From Williamsia muralis NBRC 105860 (GTDB lineage: Bacteria; Actinomycetota; Actinomycetes; Mycobacteriales; Mycobacteriaceae), in assembly GCF_001598915.1 (NCBI RefSeq), contig NZ_BDAP01000006.1:186001-250000 (forward strand): a stretch of 64,000 bases of DNA, given 5' to 3'. Within the stretch, counting starts at the first letter, position 1, and the number at the start of each line of letters is the position of its first letter. Position numbers and translations under genes: made by a program. This document shows positions 46,126 through 55,074 of this stretch, piece after piece. The notes under the pieces are model-generated. The model saw only the letters and a program-made list of their open reading frames with translations. It was not told where the DNA came from and did no database searches.

Positions 46126-47124
46126 ATGGCAGTCGGTTCTGGTCTGGCCATCGAGGCAACCGGTCTGAAGAAGAGTTTCGGCGATTTCCATGCGGTCGAC
46201 GGCATCGATCTGGCAGTGCCGGCCGGGACGGTCTACGCAGTGCTGGGCCCGAACGGAGCTGGGAAGACCACCACCGTTCGGATGCTTGCGACCTTGCTAC
46301 GGCCAGATGAGGGGCGGGCGCAGGTGTTCGGATTCGACGTCGTCCGACAGGCCAACGCGGTCCGGTCGCTGATCGGGGTCACCGGACAATATGCGTCGGT
46401 GGACGAGGATCTGACCGCGGCGGAGAACCTGAACATCTTCTGTCGACTCCTGGGCTTGTCGAAGACCCAGTCCACGAACAAGACCGACGAGATGCTGGCT
46501 GAGTTCGGTCTCCAGGATGCTGCCGACCGCACGCTCAAACACTTCTCCGGTGGCATGCGACGGAGACTCGATCTGGCGGCAAGCCTCATCTCGAGGCCGC
46601 CGCTCATCTTCCTCGACGAACCGACCACCGGATTGGACCCCCGCACGCGGGCTCAGATGTGGTCGACGATCAGGGAACTCGTCTCGGGAGGGTCCACCGT
46701 CTTGCTCACCACCCAATATCTCGAGGAGGCCGACCAGTTGGCCGACCGTATCGCGGTCATCGACAACGGTCGCCTCGTCGCCGATGGCACAGCCGACGAC
46801 CTCAAAGCCGCGGTCGGCACCTCCACCTTGATGCTCCATCTGATCGATGCGGCAACGGCTTCGGACGCTGCTCGGATCGCAGGCGCCATCACCCACTCGG
46901 AGGTGAGCATTGCCGGTGCGGCCGTGGCGGTGCCCGTCACCGACATGGAGCCTGTGCCCGAGGTGCTCTTCGCCCTGCGCGCGGCAGGGATCGGTGTGCG
47001 TGAGATGACCGTACAGCGGCCGAGCCTCGATGAGGTCTTCTTCGCGATCACCGGGAATCAACAGGCAAAAGGCCGGGACGGCGGCCGAAAAGCGATACCG
47101 GACCAGGGGAAGGACGCGGCCTGA
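46126..47124 (+). CDS. ABC transporter ATP-binding protein, DrrA-type
   Basis: A 332-residue nucleotide-binding subunit with Walker A GPNGAGKTT, Q-loop VTGQYASVDEDLT, signature HFSGGMRRRLDLA, Walker B LIFLDEPTTGLDP and the H-loop region LTTQYLEEAD. The C-terminal extension with RPSLDEVFFAITG is typical of the DrrA drug- and lipid-export group, including the DrrA that exports phthiocerol lipids in mycobacteria. ATG 46126 follows GGGAG six bases upstream. It overlaps the permease gene. It probably exports the glycolipid made by the flanking enzymes. Confidence 0.94.
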   Translation: MAVGSGLAIEATGLKKSFGDFHAVDGIDLAVPAGTVYAVLGPNGAGKTTTVRMLATLLRPDEGRAQVFGFDVVRQANAVRSLIGVTGQYASVDEDLTAAENLNIFCRLLGLSKTQSTNKTDEMLAEFGLQDAADRTLKHFSGGMRRRLDLAASLISRPPLIFLDEPTTGLDPRTRAQMWSTIRELVSGGSTVLLTTQYLEEADQLADRIAVIDNGRLVADGTADDLKAAVGTSTLMLHLIDAATASDAARIAGAITHSEVSIAGAAVAVPVTDMEPVPEVLFALRAAGIGVREMTVQRPSLDEVFFAITGNQQAKGRDGGRKAIPDQGKDAA

Positions 47125-47981
47125 TGGGGCTGGCGACATCCACTCGCGGCACGATCTGCGTCGAGGGATATGACCCCAAGGTCGCGGCACTGCTGGCCGA
47201 CCGGGTGATCGCCGACCACGTGTCGGTCTCGGAGTCGGTGTCCCAGGCACTGACGATGGCCCGTCGTGGTCTGCTCAAACTCAAACACAACCCACAGCAG
47301 TTGTTCGACGTCGTTGTGCTGCCGATCGTGCTGACGGTGCTCTTCTCCAGCATCTTCGGTGGTGCCATCGCCGGAGACGTACCCGCCTACCTGCCGATCT
47401 TGATCCCAGGAGTGCTGGTGCAGGTCGCGGTGGCGGCGTCGGTCACCACCGGCGTGCAGTTACGGGAGGACCTCGACAAGGGCGTCTTCGACCGCTTCAA
47501 ATCCCTGCCCATCGCCCGTATCTCACCACTGGCCGGGTCACTGCTCGCGGATGTCGTGCGATATGTCATCGCCACCGGCGTGACCGTGCTCGTGGGGCTC
47601 GCGATGGGATACCGGCCGGGCAGCATCGCTGGACTGCTTGCCGGATGTGTACTGGTGATCGTCGTCGCATTCGCGCTCAGTTGGATCTTTGCGCTGATGG
47701 GGGTGTTGATGAACAAGGCGTCCACCGTCCAGGGGGTCTCGATGCTGGTGCTCATGCCGCTGACGTTTGTGTCCAACGCTCTTGTGCCGGTGGATACCCT
47801 GCCCGGGTGGATGCAGGCGTTCGCGTCGGTCAATCCGGTCTCACACCTGGTCTCTGCAGTCCGTGAACTGGCGGTCGACGGGCACTTCGGCCCGGAGATC
47901 GCATGGTCGCTGGCCGGGGCATTCATCGTCTTGATGGTCTTCGCCCCGCTGACCCTGCGCGTCTACATGGTGAAAACGTGA
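47124..47981 (+). CDS. ABC-2-type permease, DrrB-type
   Basis: A 285-residue membrane protein with six predicted segments from about residue 60 on, and the ABC-2 signature region DLDKGVFDRFKSLPIARISPL. A hydrophilic N-terminal part of about 50 residues comes before the first segment, longer than I expect in DrrB. TGATG overlap with the ATPase gene shows that both are made together. No third, DrrC-like, subunit is present. Confidence 0.93.
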   Translation: MGLATSTRGTICVEGYDPKVAALLADRVIADHVSVSESVSQALTMARRGLLKLKHNPQQLFDVVVLPIVLTVLFSSIFGGAIAGDVPAYLPILIPGVLVQVAVAASVTTGVQLREDLDKGVFDRFKSLPIARISPLAGSLLADVVRYVIATGVTVLVGLAMGYRPGSIAGLLAGCVLVIVVAFALSWIFALMGVLMNKASTVQGVSMLVLMPLTFVSNALVPVDTLPGWMQAFASVNPVSHLVSAVRELAVDGHFGPEIAWSLAGAFIVLMVFAPLTLRVYMVKT

Positions 47982-48009
47982 GTGTCCGTGGGCGTTCAGG
48001 ACGGCAATG

Positions 48010-48036
48010 GACCGCGGACGACAATGGGCCGCGGTC
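48010..48036. terminator. hairpin between convergent exporter and glycosyltransferase operons
   Basis: GACCGCGG (48010-48017) and CCGCGGTC (48029-48036) form a perfect 8-base stem with an 11-base loop in the 60-base gap between the two convergent operons. No T tract follows, as is common in this group. Confidence 0.6.
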
Positions 48037-48041
48037 GCCGA

Positions 48042-48917
48042 TCACGGTGCGATTCGATCGGTGACGGGTCGTAACAGATGCTTTGCGGCGAAGGTGTCCG
48101 ACTCTTTGTCGTAGGTCCGGATGACCAGCAGTCGGCCTGCGTGGAGGAGGGTCACACAGGGCAGGTAGACCAACACGGCCGCCGCGGCGAACCCATAACG
48201 CTTGTGTAGCAAGAGGGTACGTGGCAGGTAGCTCATGTATCGGACAAAAGCCGGGATGCTCGACTCCATCCGTCGTGGTGAGACCCCGACGGTGATGTCG
48301 GGTAGGAAGGCGTTCCTGCCGCCGACCGCTTGCACACACAGCCCGGTGTCCACATCTTCGAAGACGTCTCGGCGCATGCTCACCAGATCGCGTACCAGCT
48401 GCCAGGTCTCGCGCCGGACCACCATGTTCGAGCCGTACAGAACGGGTACGTCTTTCACCGTATGCCGGCGTCGGCGACGACCGCGGAGTGGATCGAAGCG
48501 GTTCTTGAGGCGTTCGACAGCGTCTCCGTACGGCAGTCCGTACGCCTCGCCCCGACCGCAGAGTGCGGCCCATCGCTGTTCGGTGTCGTGCTGCAGGAAC
48601 TCCACGACGGTGCGTGCCCAGTGAGGCGGTGTGATCGTGTCCGAATCGATCCGCGCGATCGCGTCCCCGGTTGCTGTGTCCAGTCCGGTGTTCCGTGCGT
48701 ACACCAGACCCTGCAGCGGTTCCGAGATCAGGGAGATCTCGGGGATCTGCTTCGCATACGACAACACGATGTCGACGGTCTGGTCGGTGGAATTGTTGTC
48801 CACCACGATGATCTCGCGGATGAAATCGAGCTGGCCGATCAGACTGTCGAGGCATGGTCCGATCGATTCCTCTTCGTTGTACGCCGGCACGACAACGGAC
48901 AGGATCTTCGAGTTCAT
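48042..48917 (-). CDS. GT2-family glycosyltransferase
   Basis: A 291-residue GT-A-fold enzyme starting SVVVPAYNEEESIGPCLDSL, with the nucleotide-sugar and metal motif DSDT (near residue 95) and VDNNSTDQT. The last 60 residues include a hydrophobic stretch (AAAAVLVYLPCVTLLHAG) that would anchor it to the inner face of the membrane. ATG 48917 follows AGAGGA and overlaps the stop of the preceding glycosyltransferase gene (ATGA). It probably adds one sugar to a lipid or sugar acceptor. Confidence 0.9.
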   Translation of the reverse strand: MNSKILSVVVPAYNEEESIGPCLDSLIGQLDFIREIIVVDNNSTDQTVDIVLSYAKQIPEISLISEPLQGLVYARNTGLDTATGDAIARIDSDTITPPHWARTVVEFLQHDTEQRWAALCGRGEAYGLPYGDAVERLKNRFDPLRGRRRRRHTVKDVPVLYGSNMVVRRETWQLVRDLVSMRRDVFEDVDTGLCVQAVGGRNAFLPDITVGVSPRRMESSIPAFVRYMSYLPRTLLLHKRYGFAAAAVLVYLPCVTLLHAGRLLVIRTYDKESDTFAAKHLLRPVTDRIAP

Positions 48918-50191
48918 CTGGTTCCTCTGTTCGGTAGCTGCGGGCTGACTGTTTCCTCGATGATCGCGATGGCTGAAGCGACTGCGCACTCAGGCTTGAT
49001 CATCGAGGTGGCCGTGACTCGGACAGCTGCGCGGCGGCCCGGTTCGATGAGGGCGCTGACCAAGGACGTCAGCTTGTCGGAGTCGATGCGGGAGATCGGC
49101 GTGGACACCCCGACCCCCAACCGGGTGAGTTGTCGTCCCCACATGGGCTGATCCGCCCCGAACCAGCAGATGCCGGTGGGCAATCCGGCACGCAGAGAAG
49201 CGGCAGTCGAACCCGCTCCACCGTGATGGACCGCTGCGGTACACCGAGGAAGCACCGTCTTGTGATCGATGGTGGGCGTCACGAAGAATCGGTCATCGGC
49301 GGAGTCGACGGAGAGATGGCTGCCGCCGGTGACGAGCAGGACACGTAACCCCAGTCGTTCCGCGGTCGCGACGATCGCGTGCTCGATGATGCTGGGGTCC
49401 CCGATCTTCATGCTGCCGAAGCCGACGTACAGCGGCGCCGGGCCGGCATCGAGCCAGTCGACGAGGGAGCGATGTGTCAAGTCGCTCTGCAGTTTTGGCC
49501 GAGAAGGGAGGTACTCCAGGAAGCCCACAAGAGGACGACTCCGCCCCCATTCGTCGCCGAGGCCGGGGAACAGGAGCGGATCGTAGGCCTGCAGTTCAGG
49601 CACGCCCTGCCCGGCGATGCGCGATGCGGCCGGAGTCTTCGCGCGGCCGAGCCCCAGCTCACGGCGCAGCTCGTTCTCGGTGGATGCGCTCGTGTGCCAG
49701 AGTATGCGCTCGATGAGCGTCCAGCTGTGCGCCGTGATCGAGGGCGGTAGCCAAGGTAGCGGGGAGATCACCGAGTTCTTGCGCATGGGGCAGTAGTGCA
49801 GTGGCACATACGGAATGCCGAGGGATTCGGCCACATTGAGGATGCGCTCCTGACCCGCGCTGCCGCCGATGATCACATCGGCACCCTGTCCCACGGCGTG
49901 CAGATCATGCTGTAACCGACTTCCGCCGCGCAGCGTGATCTCGGACACGGCTCGAAGGCGTTTCACGGGATTCGATGACTTGAGGTCTCTGGTCACGAGA
50001 TCTGATCCGAGGAGTTCGTCGGTGTCGATACCGCATGGCTGGGTGGCGAGGCCGGAATCGGCCGCCCATGACTCCAGATTGGGTGGAACGGCCAGGGTCA
50101 CCTCGTGGTTTCGGTGTGCCAGCGCAGAACCCAGTGCCATCGCCGGCTGCACGTCACCTCGGCTGCCGTTGCAGGACAGAACAATCTTCAT
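48914..50191 (-). CDS. GT1 (MGT/UGT-type) glycosyltransferase
   Basis: A 425-residue GT-B-fold enzyme. N-terminal SCNGSRGDVQPAMALGSAL and C-terminal HHGGAGSTAASLRAGLP with the sugar-nucleotide Asp-Gln pair (ADQPMWG) are the hallmarks of the family that includes the glycopeptidolipid rhamnosyl- and glucosyltransferases of mycobacteria. The start at 50191 follows AGGAGG. It is divergent from its paralogue at 50360 and overlaps the GT2 gene. The sugar donor cannot be read from the sequence. Confidence 0.92.
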   Translation of the reverse strand: MKIVLSCNGSRGDVQPAMALGSALAHRNHEVTLAVPPNLESWAADSGLATQPCGIDTDELLGSDLVTRDLKSSNPVKRLRAVSEITLRGGSRLQHDLHAVGQGADVIIGGSAGQERILNVAESLGIPYVPLHYCPMRKNSVISPLPWLPPSITAHSWTLIERILWHTSASTENELRRELGLGRAKTPAASRIAGQGVPELQAYDPLLFPGLGDEWGRSRPLVGFLEYLPSRPKLQSDLTHRSLVDWLDAGPAPLYVGFGSMKIGDPSIIEHAIVATAERLGLRVLLVTGGSHLSVDSADDRFFVTPTIDHKTVLPRCTAAVHHGGAGSTAASLRAGLPTGICWFGADQPMWGRQLTRLGVGVSTPISRIDSDKLTSLVSALIEPGRRAAVRVTATSMIKPECAVASAIAIIEETVSPQLPNRGTR

Positions 50192-50238
50192 GGTCCTCCT
50201 CGTCCGCACAGTATCGGGGGGTGGTGTGGGTTCGGCAA

Positions 50239-50244
50239 ATCGTA
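50239..50244 (-). promoter_or_regulatory. -10 element for the minus-strand glycosyltransferase operon
   Basis: Read on the minus strand this is TACGAT, a TAnnnT -10 element 48 bases before the ATG at 50191. The divergent gene has an identical TACGAT at 50323-50328. Confidence 0.4.
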
Positions 50245-50322
50245 AGCGCCAGGCAGACTTACCGTGCTCGGCAGATGATGTGACGCCGGTCTTCTGACGC
50301 TGCGCAAGCGGTGCTGCTGCCC

Positions 50323-50328
50323 TACGAT
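50323..50328 (+). promoter_or_regulatory. -10 element for the plus-strand glycosyltransferase/acyltransferase operon
   Basis: TACGAT fits TAnnnT and would give a transcript with a leader of about 25 bases before the GTG at 50360, which has its own GGAG ribosome binding site. Confidence 0.4.
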
Positions 50329-50359
50329 CGGTATGCATGGAACTGATGCGGAGTGGGAC

Positions 50360-51643
50360 GTGAAGCTACTGTTCGCGTTCAGTGGCACGCGCGGTGACAT
50401 TCAGCCCGCGGCTGTGATCGGTGCCGAGTTGCAGCGTCGTGGTCATGTTGTCACTTTTGCTGCACCACCCAATCTGGTCGAGTTCGCTGCCGGGTTCGGG
50501 GTGGATGTTGTCCCGTTCGGTTACGACACCCGTGCGCATATGAAGTCCGAGCTGGTGCGCACCCGGGTGCGGTCGGGTGGACCGGTCGCGCGACTCAAGG
50601 CGTTCAACGAATTACGTGATGTCGGTTGGGTGGAGATGATCGACACGATGGTCGAGTTGAGTGAAGGGGCCGACGCGATCGTCACCGGGTTCACCACCGA
50701 ACAGGTCGCTTTGCTGTTCGCCGAACACCATGGCATAGCCCTCATTTCGTTGCACCACGCGCCGGTGCGGTCGAACTCGTACTTCTCACCGTTTCCTGGT
50801 GCGCCGCTGTCCTTGGCGCCGCTCGTCAACCGGGTCAGCTGGAAGTTGGTCGACGCCGCGCTCTGGGGCCTGACGCGCAAGCGGGAGAACCGGGAGCGTG
50901 CGCGTATGGGGATGGCAAGCGCGGGCACCGACCTACCGACTCGGATGAGGAAGTACGGGGCACGGGAGATACAGGCGTACGACCCGCTGTTCTGTGCGGA
51001 CCTCGCCGAGGAGTGGGGTGCCGACCGGCCGATGGTGGGCTTTGTCGGTCTGGGTGACAGCGCCTGCGGATGGTCGGAAGATGCTGAGGGGCTGCGGGAT
51101 TGGATGGCCGAGGGCACACCACCGATCTATTTCGGGTTCGGGAGCATGCCGGTGGCGGATCCCGGCGCATTGGTCATGGCAATCGGGCGGGCGTGCCGGG
51201 GCGTGGGTGAGCGCGCCGTGGTCAGTGCCGGGTGGAACGACTTCGACGTGAGTTCCGACGACACCGTGCGCATCGTCGGACAGGTCGACCACCGGACTGT
51301 GTTGCCCGCGTGTAGGGCGGTGGTCCACCACGGAGGAGCTGGGACCACATCGGCCGCCCTGCGTGCGGCGAAACCTGCGGTGGTCTGCTCGGTGGGTTCG
51401 GATCAACCGTTCTGGGGCGCTCAACTCGAGCGTCTCGGAGTCGGTGCCTCGATGACGCTGTCGCAGTTGGATGCGCACTCGCTCGAGGACCGGCTGCGTA
51501 CGGTCCTCGATCCGCAGTACACCAGGCGCGCGAACGCAGTTGCTGCACAGCTCATCTCGCCGGAGAAGGCGGCGACGGCTGCAGCTGATCTGATCGAGGC
51601 ATCGGTCACCGACTGGTCGCCGGCCGTGGTGACGAGCCGATGA
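50360..51643 (+). CDS. GT1 (MGT/UGT-type) glycosyltransferase, paralogue of the divergent gene
   Basis: A 427-residue GT-B-fold enzyme beginning KLLFAFSGTRGDIQPAAVIG, with the donor-binding HHGGAGTTSAALRAAKP and SDQPFWGAQLERLGVG motifs. It is clearly related to the divergent GT1 along its length but differs in the acceptor half, so the two probably add different sugars or act at different positions. I chose the GTG at 50360, which has GGAG six bases upstream. The stop overlaps the next acyltransferase start (ATGA). Confidence 0.92.
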   Translation: MKLLFAFSGTRGDIQPAAVIGAELQRRGHVVTFAAPPNLVEFAAGFGVDVVPFGYDTRAHMKSELVRTRVRSGGPVARLKAFNELRDVGWVEMIDTMVELSEGADAIVTGFTTEQVALLFAEHHGIALISLHHAPVRSNSYFSPFPGAPLSLAPLVNRVSWKLVDAALWGLTRKRENRERARMGMASAGTDLPTRMRKYGAREIQAYDPLFCADLAEEWGADRPMVGFVGLGDSACGWSEDAEGLRDWMAEGTPPIYFGFGSMPVADPGALVMAIGRACRGVGERAVVSAGWNDFDVSSDDTVRIVGQVDHRTVLPACRAVVHHGGAGTTSAALRAAKPAVVCSVGSDQPFWGAQLERLGVGASMTLSQLDAHSLEDRLRTVLDPQYTRRANAVAAQLISPEKAATAAADLIEASVTDWSPAVVTSR

Positions 51644-52980
51644 GTCGTACGCGCCGGCTCGAGGCCGGGGACTTCACGTACTGGTTCCTCCACCGGGAAC
51701 TCGGTTGGTCCGTGGTGCTGCAACTCGTCTGGACATTCGACCGGCCGCCGGGCCGGGAGGCTCTGGCCACGATCAACAAGAATCTGGCATCGAGCCCGCT
51801 GAACCGACTCGTGGCCGTCTCCGGGTTGCCCGGTGTCCGGCCGCGATGGGTGCGGGCGCACACGCACCCCGATCTGATCATCGATGTCACGCCGATCGAC
51901 TCGGATCTGGTGGGGGCTTGGGCGGATTCCGAACTCGAGTCGGCGCCACTCGACCCGTTGACGGGGCCGCCGTGGCGGCTACGTGGCGTGTTCACCGAAC
52001 AAGGCGGATTCGCGTTGTCGCTGACCGCTCTTCACCTTGTCACGGACGGACAGAACATGGTCGGCGCGGCTGTCGAGGCGTTCACTGCCCGCAGGCCAGA
52101 ACCGTTGTGCTCAAGGGTATCTGCCGTCGGTCCGCAGCGGCAACTTATCGACGACGGCGTGGATCTGCTGTCCGATATCGGTTCGGCCATCGGGGGAGTG
52201 GTGCGCGCAGCTGCGGCGGGCGGTGCGTCGATGTTCGGCAAGCGCGGGGCGATCGACCGAACGCCGCGCCTGCCCATGCATGAACGTGCGCCCCGTGCGC
52301 ACGCCTCCTGGTCGACGGTGAGTGTCGACACCGACGTGTGGACCAAAGTCGCTGCCGAGCACGGCGGTACGTCCAATTCGCTGTTCATCGCCGTGATCTC
52401 CGGAGTGTTGCGTTCGAGCGGATGCGCCCCACTCGGTGTCCCGATCAAGGTGGGCATTCCCGTCAGTCAGCGGGCAGACGGCGACGACCGGGCGAACGCG
52501 ACCGCGGGTGTGTCGGTGACACTCACCGACGAACCTGTTCCCGGTGGGACGTTGCGTCACATTCGGCAACAGTGCAAGGCCGCGTTCACCGCCCTGGACG
52601 CCGGTCGTCGACCCGCGATGATCCACCTCCAGCCGTTGATGTGGTTGTTGCCCGCGCAGCTGATCATCAAGGCGGTGAGCAGTGGGGATGGGATGCCCGA
52701 CGCGGTGGCCTCGAATCTCGGAGTGTTCACCCCAGAGCTCACCGAAGTGGGCGGGGTGGCGGCATCAGGAGTTGCCTTCCGGGGGATCGCGCAGGGAGTG
52801 GATGCGGCACTGCCGTACCGCTTCGGGGACGGCGTGCAGTCATGGCTACTCGAATATGGCGGAACCACAACCTTTTCCGTTGCGGCGTTCGACGAGATTC
52901 ACATCGCCGACAGTGCAGAACTGGGCCGCCTTCTCGCAGAGGAACTCCGGGCGTGGGGCGTGCCGTTTCGGCTGTGGTGA
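51640..52980 (+). CDS. WES/PapA-like acyltransferase (fifth)
   Basis: A 446-residue protein with the two-part wax-ester-synthase/condensation fold. The motif is LHLVTDGQN (H132, D136, G137), and SNLGVFTPE in the second half matches the SNVPG-like strand of wax ester synthases. The first His of HHxxxDG is Leu. Central residues 160-215 are a variable, Ala/Gly-rich linker. Coupled to the GT1 gene before it, so it probably acylates the sugar product of that enzyme. It is too distant from known enzymes for a substrate. Confidence 0.78.
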   Translation: MSRTRRLEAGDFTYWFLHRELGWSVVLQLVWTFDRPPGREALATINKNLASSPLNRLVAVSGLPGVRPRWVRAHTHPDLIIDVTPIDSDLVGAWADSELESAPLDPLTGPPWRLRGVFTEQGGFALSLTALHLVTDGQNMVGAAVEAFTARRPEPLCSRVSAVGPQRQLIDDGVDLLSDIGSAIGGVVRAAAAGGASMFGKRGAIDRTPRLPMHERAPRAHASWSTVSVDTDVWTKVAAEHGGTSNSLFIAVISGVLRSSGCAPLGVPIKVGIPVSQRADGDDRANATAGVSVTLTDEPVPGGTLRHIRQQCKAAFTALDAGRRPAMIHLQPLMWLLPAQLIIKAVSSGDGMPDAVASNLGVFTPELTEVGGVAASGVAFRGIAQGVDAALPYRFGDGVQSWLLEYGGTTTFSVAAFDEIHIADSAELGRLLAEELRAWGVPFRLW

Positions 52981-53016
52981 CAAGCACATGTTCCAGGGCA
53001 ACGAGAGGGCGCGACA

Positions 53017-54372
53017 ATGACGACGACCGAACGCCTCGTCGGCGGGTTCGATCGGGTCACCGGACCCGACGAGTCCTACCATCTCGCCGAACGGCTCTTC
53101 GGGCTCAGCGCGCCGATCCAGTTCCTGTGGGTGTTCGCCTCCGACCCGGGCGAGGAAGTGGTGCTACGGCTGCGAGACCAGCTGTCGGCAGGTCCGCTCA
53201 ACCGCAAAGTGCGTTGTGCGACAGTCCCGTTCGCACGCGACCGGTGGGTTCGGGCCGACGACGTCCCGGACGTGGCGATCGACTACAAGCCGATCGGTGA
53301 CAACGACATCGCCTCCTGGTTGGACACGCGAGTACGTGAGGGCGAACTCGCGCCCGCAGCGGGCCGGGGCTGGAAGTTGGACGCCGCGCGGACTCGATCG
53401 GGCAAGCTGGTGCTGTCACTGCTGGTGTCACACATGATCTCTGACGGCGAGGGGGTCTATGCGGCACTGGCGGCGGCCCAGGCGGGCACATCGCAGAACC
53501 GGTTGTCCACGCATGCGGAGACCGGGGGCCGCAGTGGCCGTCGAGCGGACGTGGTGGATGCCGCCGGCCAGCTGTTGGCTGCGGCCAGGGCACTCAGAAT
53601 TCTCGGCGGTGCGTTGCGGAATCAGACGAAAGCGCCGAGCCCGTCGCGGCGTGCAGCGCCGTCGACCAAGACATCACCGGATGCGCCCGGCCCGGACACC
53701 ACCCTGGTGATCCTCGATGTGGATCGCGAGCGGTGGGCCGACACCGCACGAGAGCATGGAGGGACCACCAACAGCCTGTTCACGGCCGTACTCGCCGGAC
53801 TGGTCCAGCGGACGGACCTTCCGGTGGATGACGAGCTCCGGGTGTGCATGGCGGTCAGCAAACGTGAAGCCGGAGACGAACGGGCCAACGCCTCGGGCGG
53901 CGTGTGGATTCGGATCGACGGACCGGTCAGCCCAAAGCGAGGCCTGGCCGAGATCCGGGCATTGAGCAAGCAGGCGTTCATCGACTACGCCGACGCCGAG
54001 TCGGACAAGATGGCCGACAACTTGCAACCGGTCGTCCGGCTCCTGCCGGGACGGCTGATCGGAAAGCTGATGCAGTCGGTGCCCGGCCCCGACACCACCG
54101 TCTCGAATCTCGGGGTGGTGCCGCCCAGCGCGCTTCGGCTCGGTACCGAGACTGCGGAATCGTTCGGGATCCGCGCCATCGTCCGCGGTCGGCCGATTGC
54201 CAACCGACGTGCTCAAGGTCCCGCCGTGGCGGCGTGGGCGGTGGAATACGGGGACAAGGTGACCATCACTGTGTTTGGTATCCACCCAGACCACTTCGGC
54301 GATGTCGGCACACTTCGGGCGCAGATCGGTGAGGAGCTCAGCTCGTGGGGGCTGCCGTGCACCTTCTGGTAG
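53017..54372 (+). CDS. WES/PapA-like acyltransferase (sixth)
   Basis: A 451-residue paralogue of the preceding protein, with similar ends (ELSSWGLPCTFW versus ELRAWGVPFRLW), the VSHMISDGEG motif (H139, D143, G144) and SNLGVVPPS. The variable linker is at about 155-235. It begins 36 bases after the fifth acyltransferase. Two neighbouring enzymes of this type suggest two acylation sites or a heterodimer. The stop is followed by the convergent maf-like gene, where the conserved block resumes. Confidence 0.78.
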   Translation: MTTTERLVGGFDRVTGPDESYHLAERLFGLSAPIQFLWVFASDPGEEVVLRLRDQLSAGPLNRKVRCATVPFARDRWVRADDVPDVAIDYKPIGDNDIASWLDTRVREGELAPAAGRGWKLDAARTRSGKLVLSLLVSHMISDGEGVYAALAAAQAGTSQNRLSTHAETGGRSGRRADVVDAAGQLLAAARALRILGGALRNQTKAPSPSRRAAPSTKTSPDAPGPDTTLVILDVDRERWADTAREHGGTTNSLFTAVLAGLVQRTDLPVDDELRVCMAVSKREAGDERANASGGVWIRIDGPVSPKRGLAEIRALSKQAFIDYADAESDKMADNLQPVVRLLPGRLIGKLMQSVPGPDTTVSNLGVVPPSALRLGTETAESFGIRAIVRGRPIANRRAQGPAVAAWAVEYGDKVTITVFGIHPDHFGDVGTLRAQIGEELSSWGLPCTFW

Positions 54373-54417
54373 TGCTCGCGAGGCCTGAGCCCTATGGGCG
54401 CCGCGTGGTCGCAATCG

Positions 54418-55050
54418 TCAACGGACCGACCACAAGTCGGTCACGCTGACCCCGAGTTGATCGAACAGGGTCCGAACCAGCGGCAGACTGATGCCGATCA
54501 CCGACGACGGGTCGCCGTCGACACCGTCGATGAACCAGCCCCCCAGCCCGTCGAGCGTGAATGCGCCGGCCACCGCCAGTGGTTCGCCGGTGGCGACGTA
54601 TGCGTCCACCTGCTCATCGGTGGGCGAACCGAAGCGAATCGTGGTGCCCGCGAACGCGACAGCCTCTGCGACCACCGAGCCTCCGCGTATCCGGAGCACA
54701 CAGTGGCCTGTCAACAGGTCGGCAACCGAGCCGCGCATCGAAAGCCATTGAGCGCGAGCCACATCGGGAGTGTGAGGTTTGCCGGACAGGATGCCGCGAT
54801 GGTGCAGCATCGAATCACACCCGATGACAACCGCGTCGTCGATCGAGGAGATGCCCGGATGGCCGACGACATCGTCCGCCTTGGCCTTCGCGAGGGTCGT
54901 GACGACGTCGGAGGGAGATGCGGTGTCGCCGAGTTGGGCGATCAGCGCATCTTCATCGACATCCGAGATCTCGACCAGTGGATCGACACCGGCGGCCCGC
55001 AGTATCCGCAGGCGTGCGGGTGACGCCGATGCCAGGACCACCCGGGTCAT
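54418..55050 (-). CDS. Maf-like nucleotide pyrophosphatase
   Basis: A 210-residue Maf/Ham1-fold protein with LASASPARLRIL at the N-terminus and the conserved GCDSMLHHRG and SKP-like LSGKPHTPDVA segments. It hydrolyses non-canonical or methylated nucleoside triphosphates. In M. tuberculosis the counterpart (Rv3282) is next to sseA; here 13 kb of inserted genes separate them. It follows accE by 24 bases. Confidence 0.93.
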   Translation of the reverse strand: MTRVVLASASPARLRILRAAGVDPLVEISDVDEDALIAQLGDTASPSDVVTTLAKAKADDVVGHPGISSIDDAVVIGCDSMLHHRGILSGKPHTPDVARAQWLSMRGSVADLLTGHCVLRIRGGSVVAEAVAFAGTTIRFGSPTDEQVDAYVATGEPLAVAGAFTLDGLGGWFIDGVDGDPSSVIGISLPLVRTLFDQLGVSVTDLWSVR

Positions 55051-55074
55051 CGGCGCCCACCCGTGTGCATCGGC

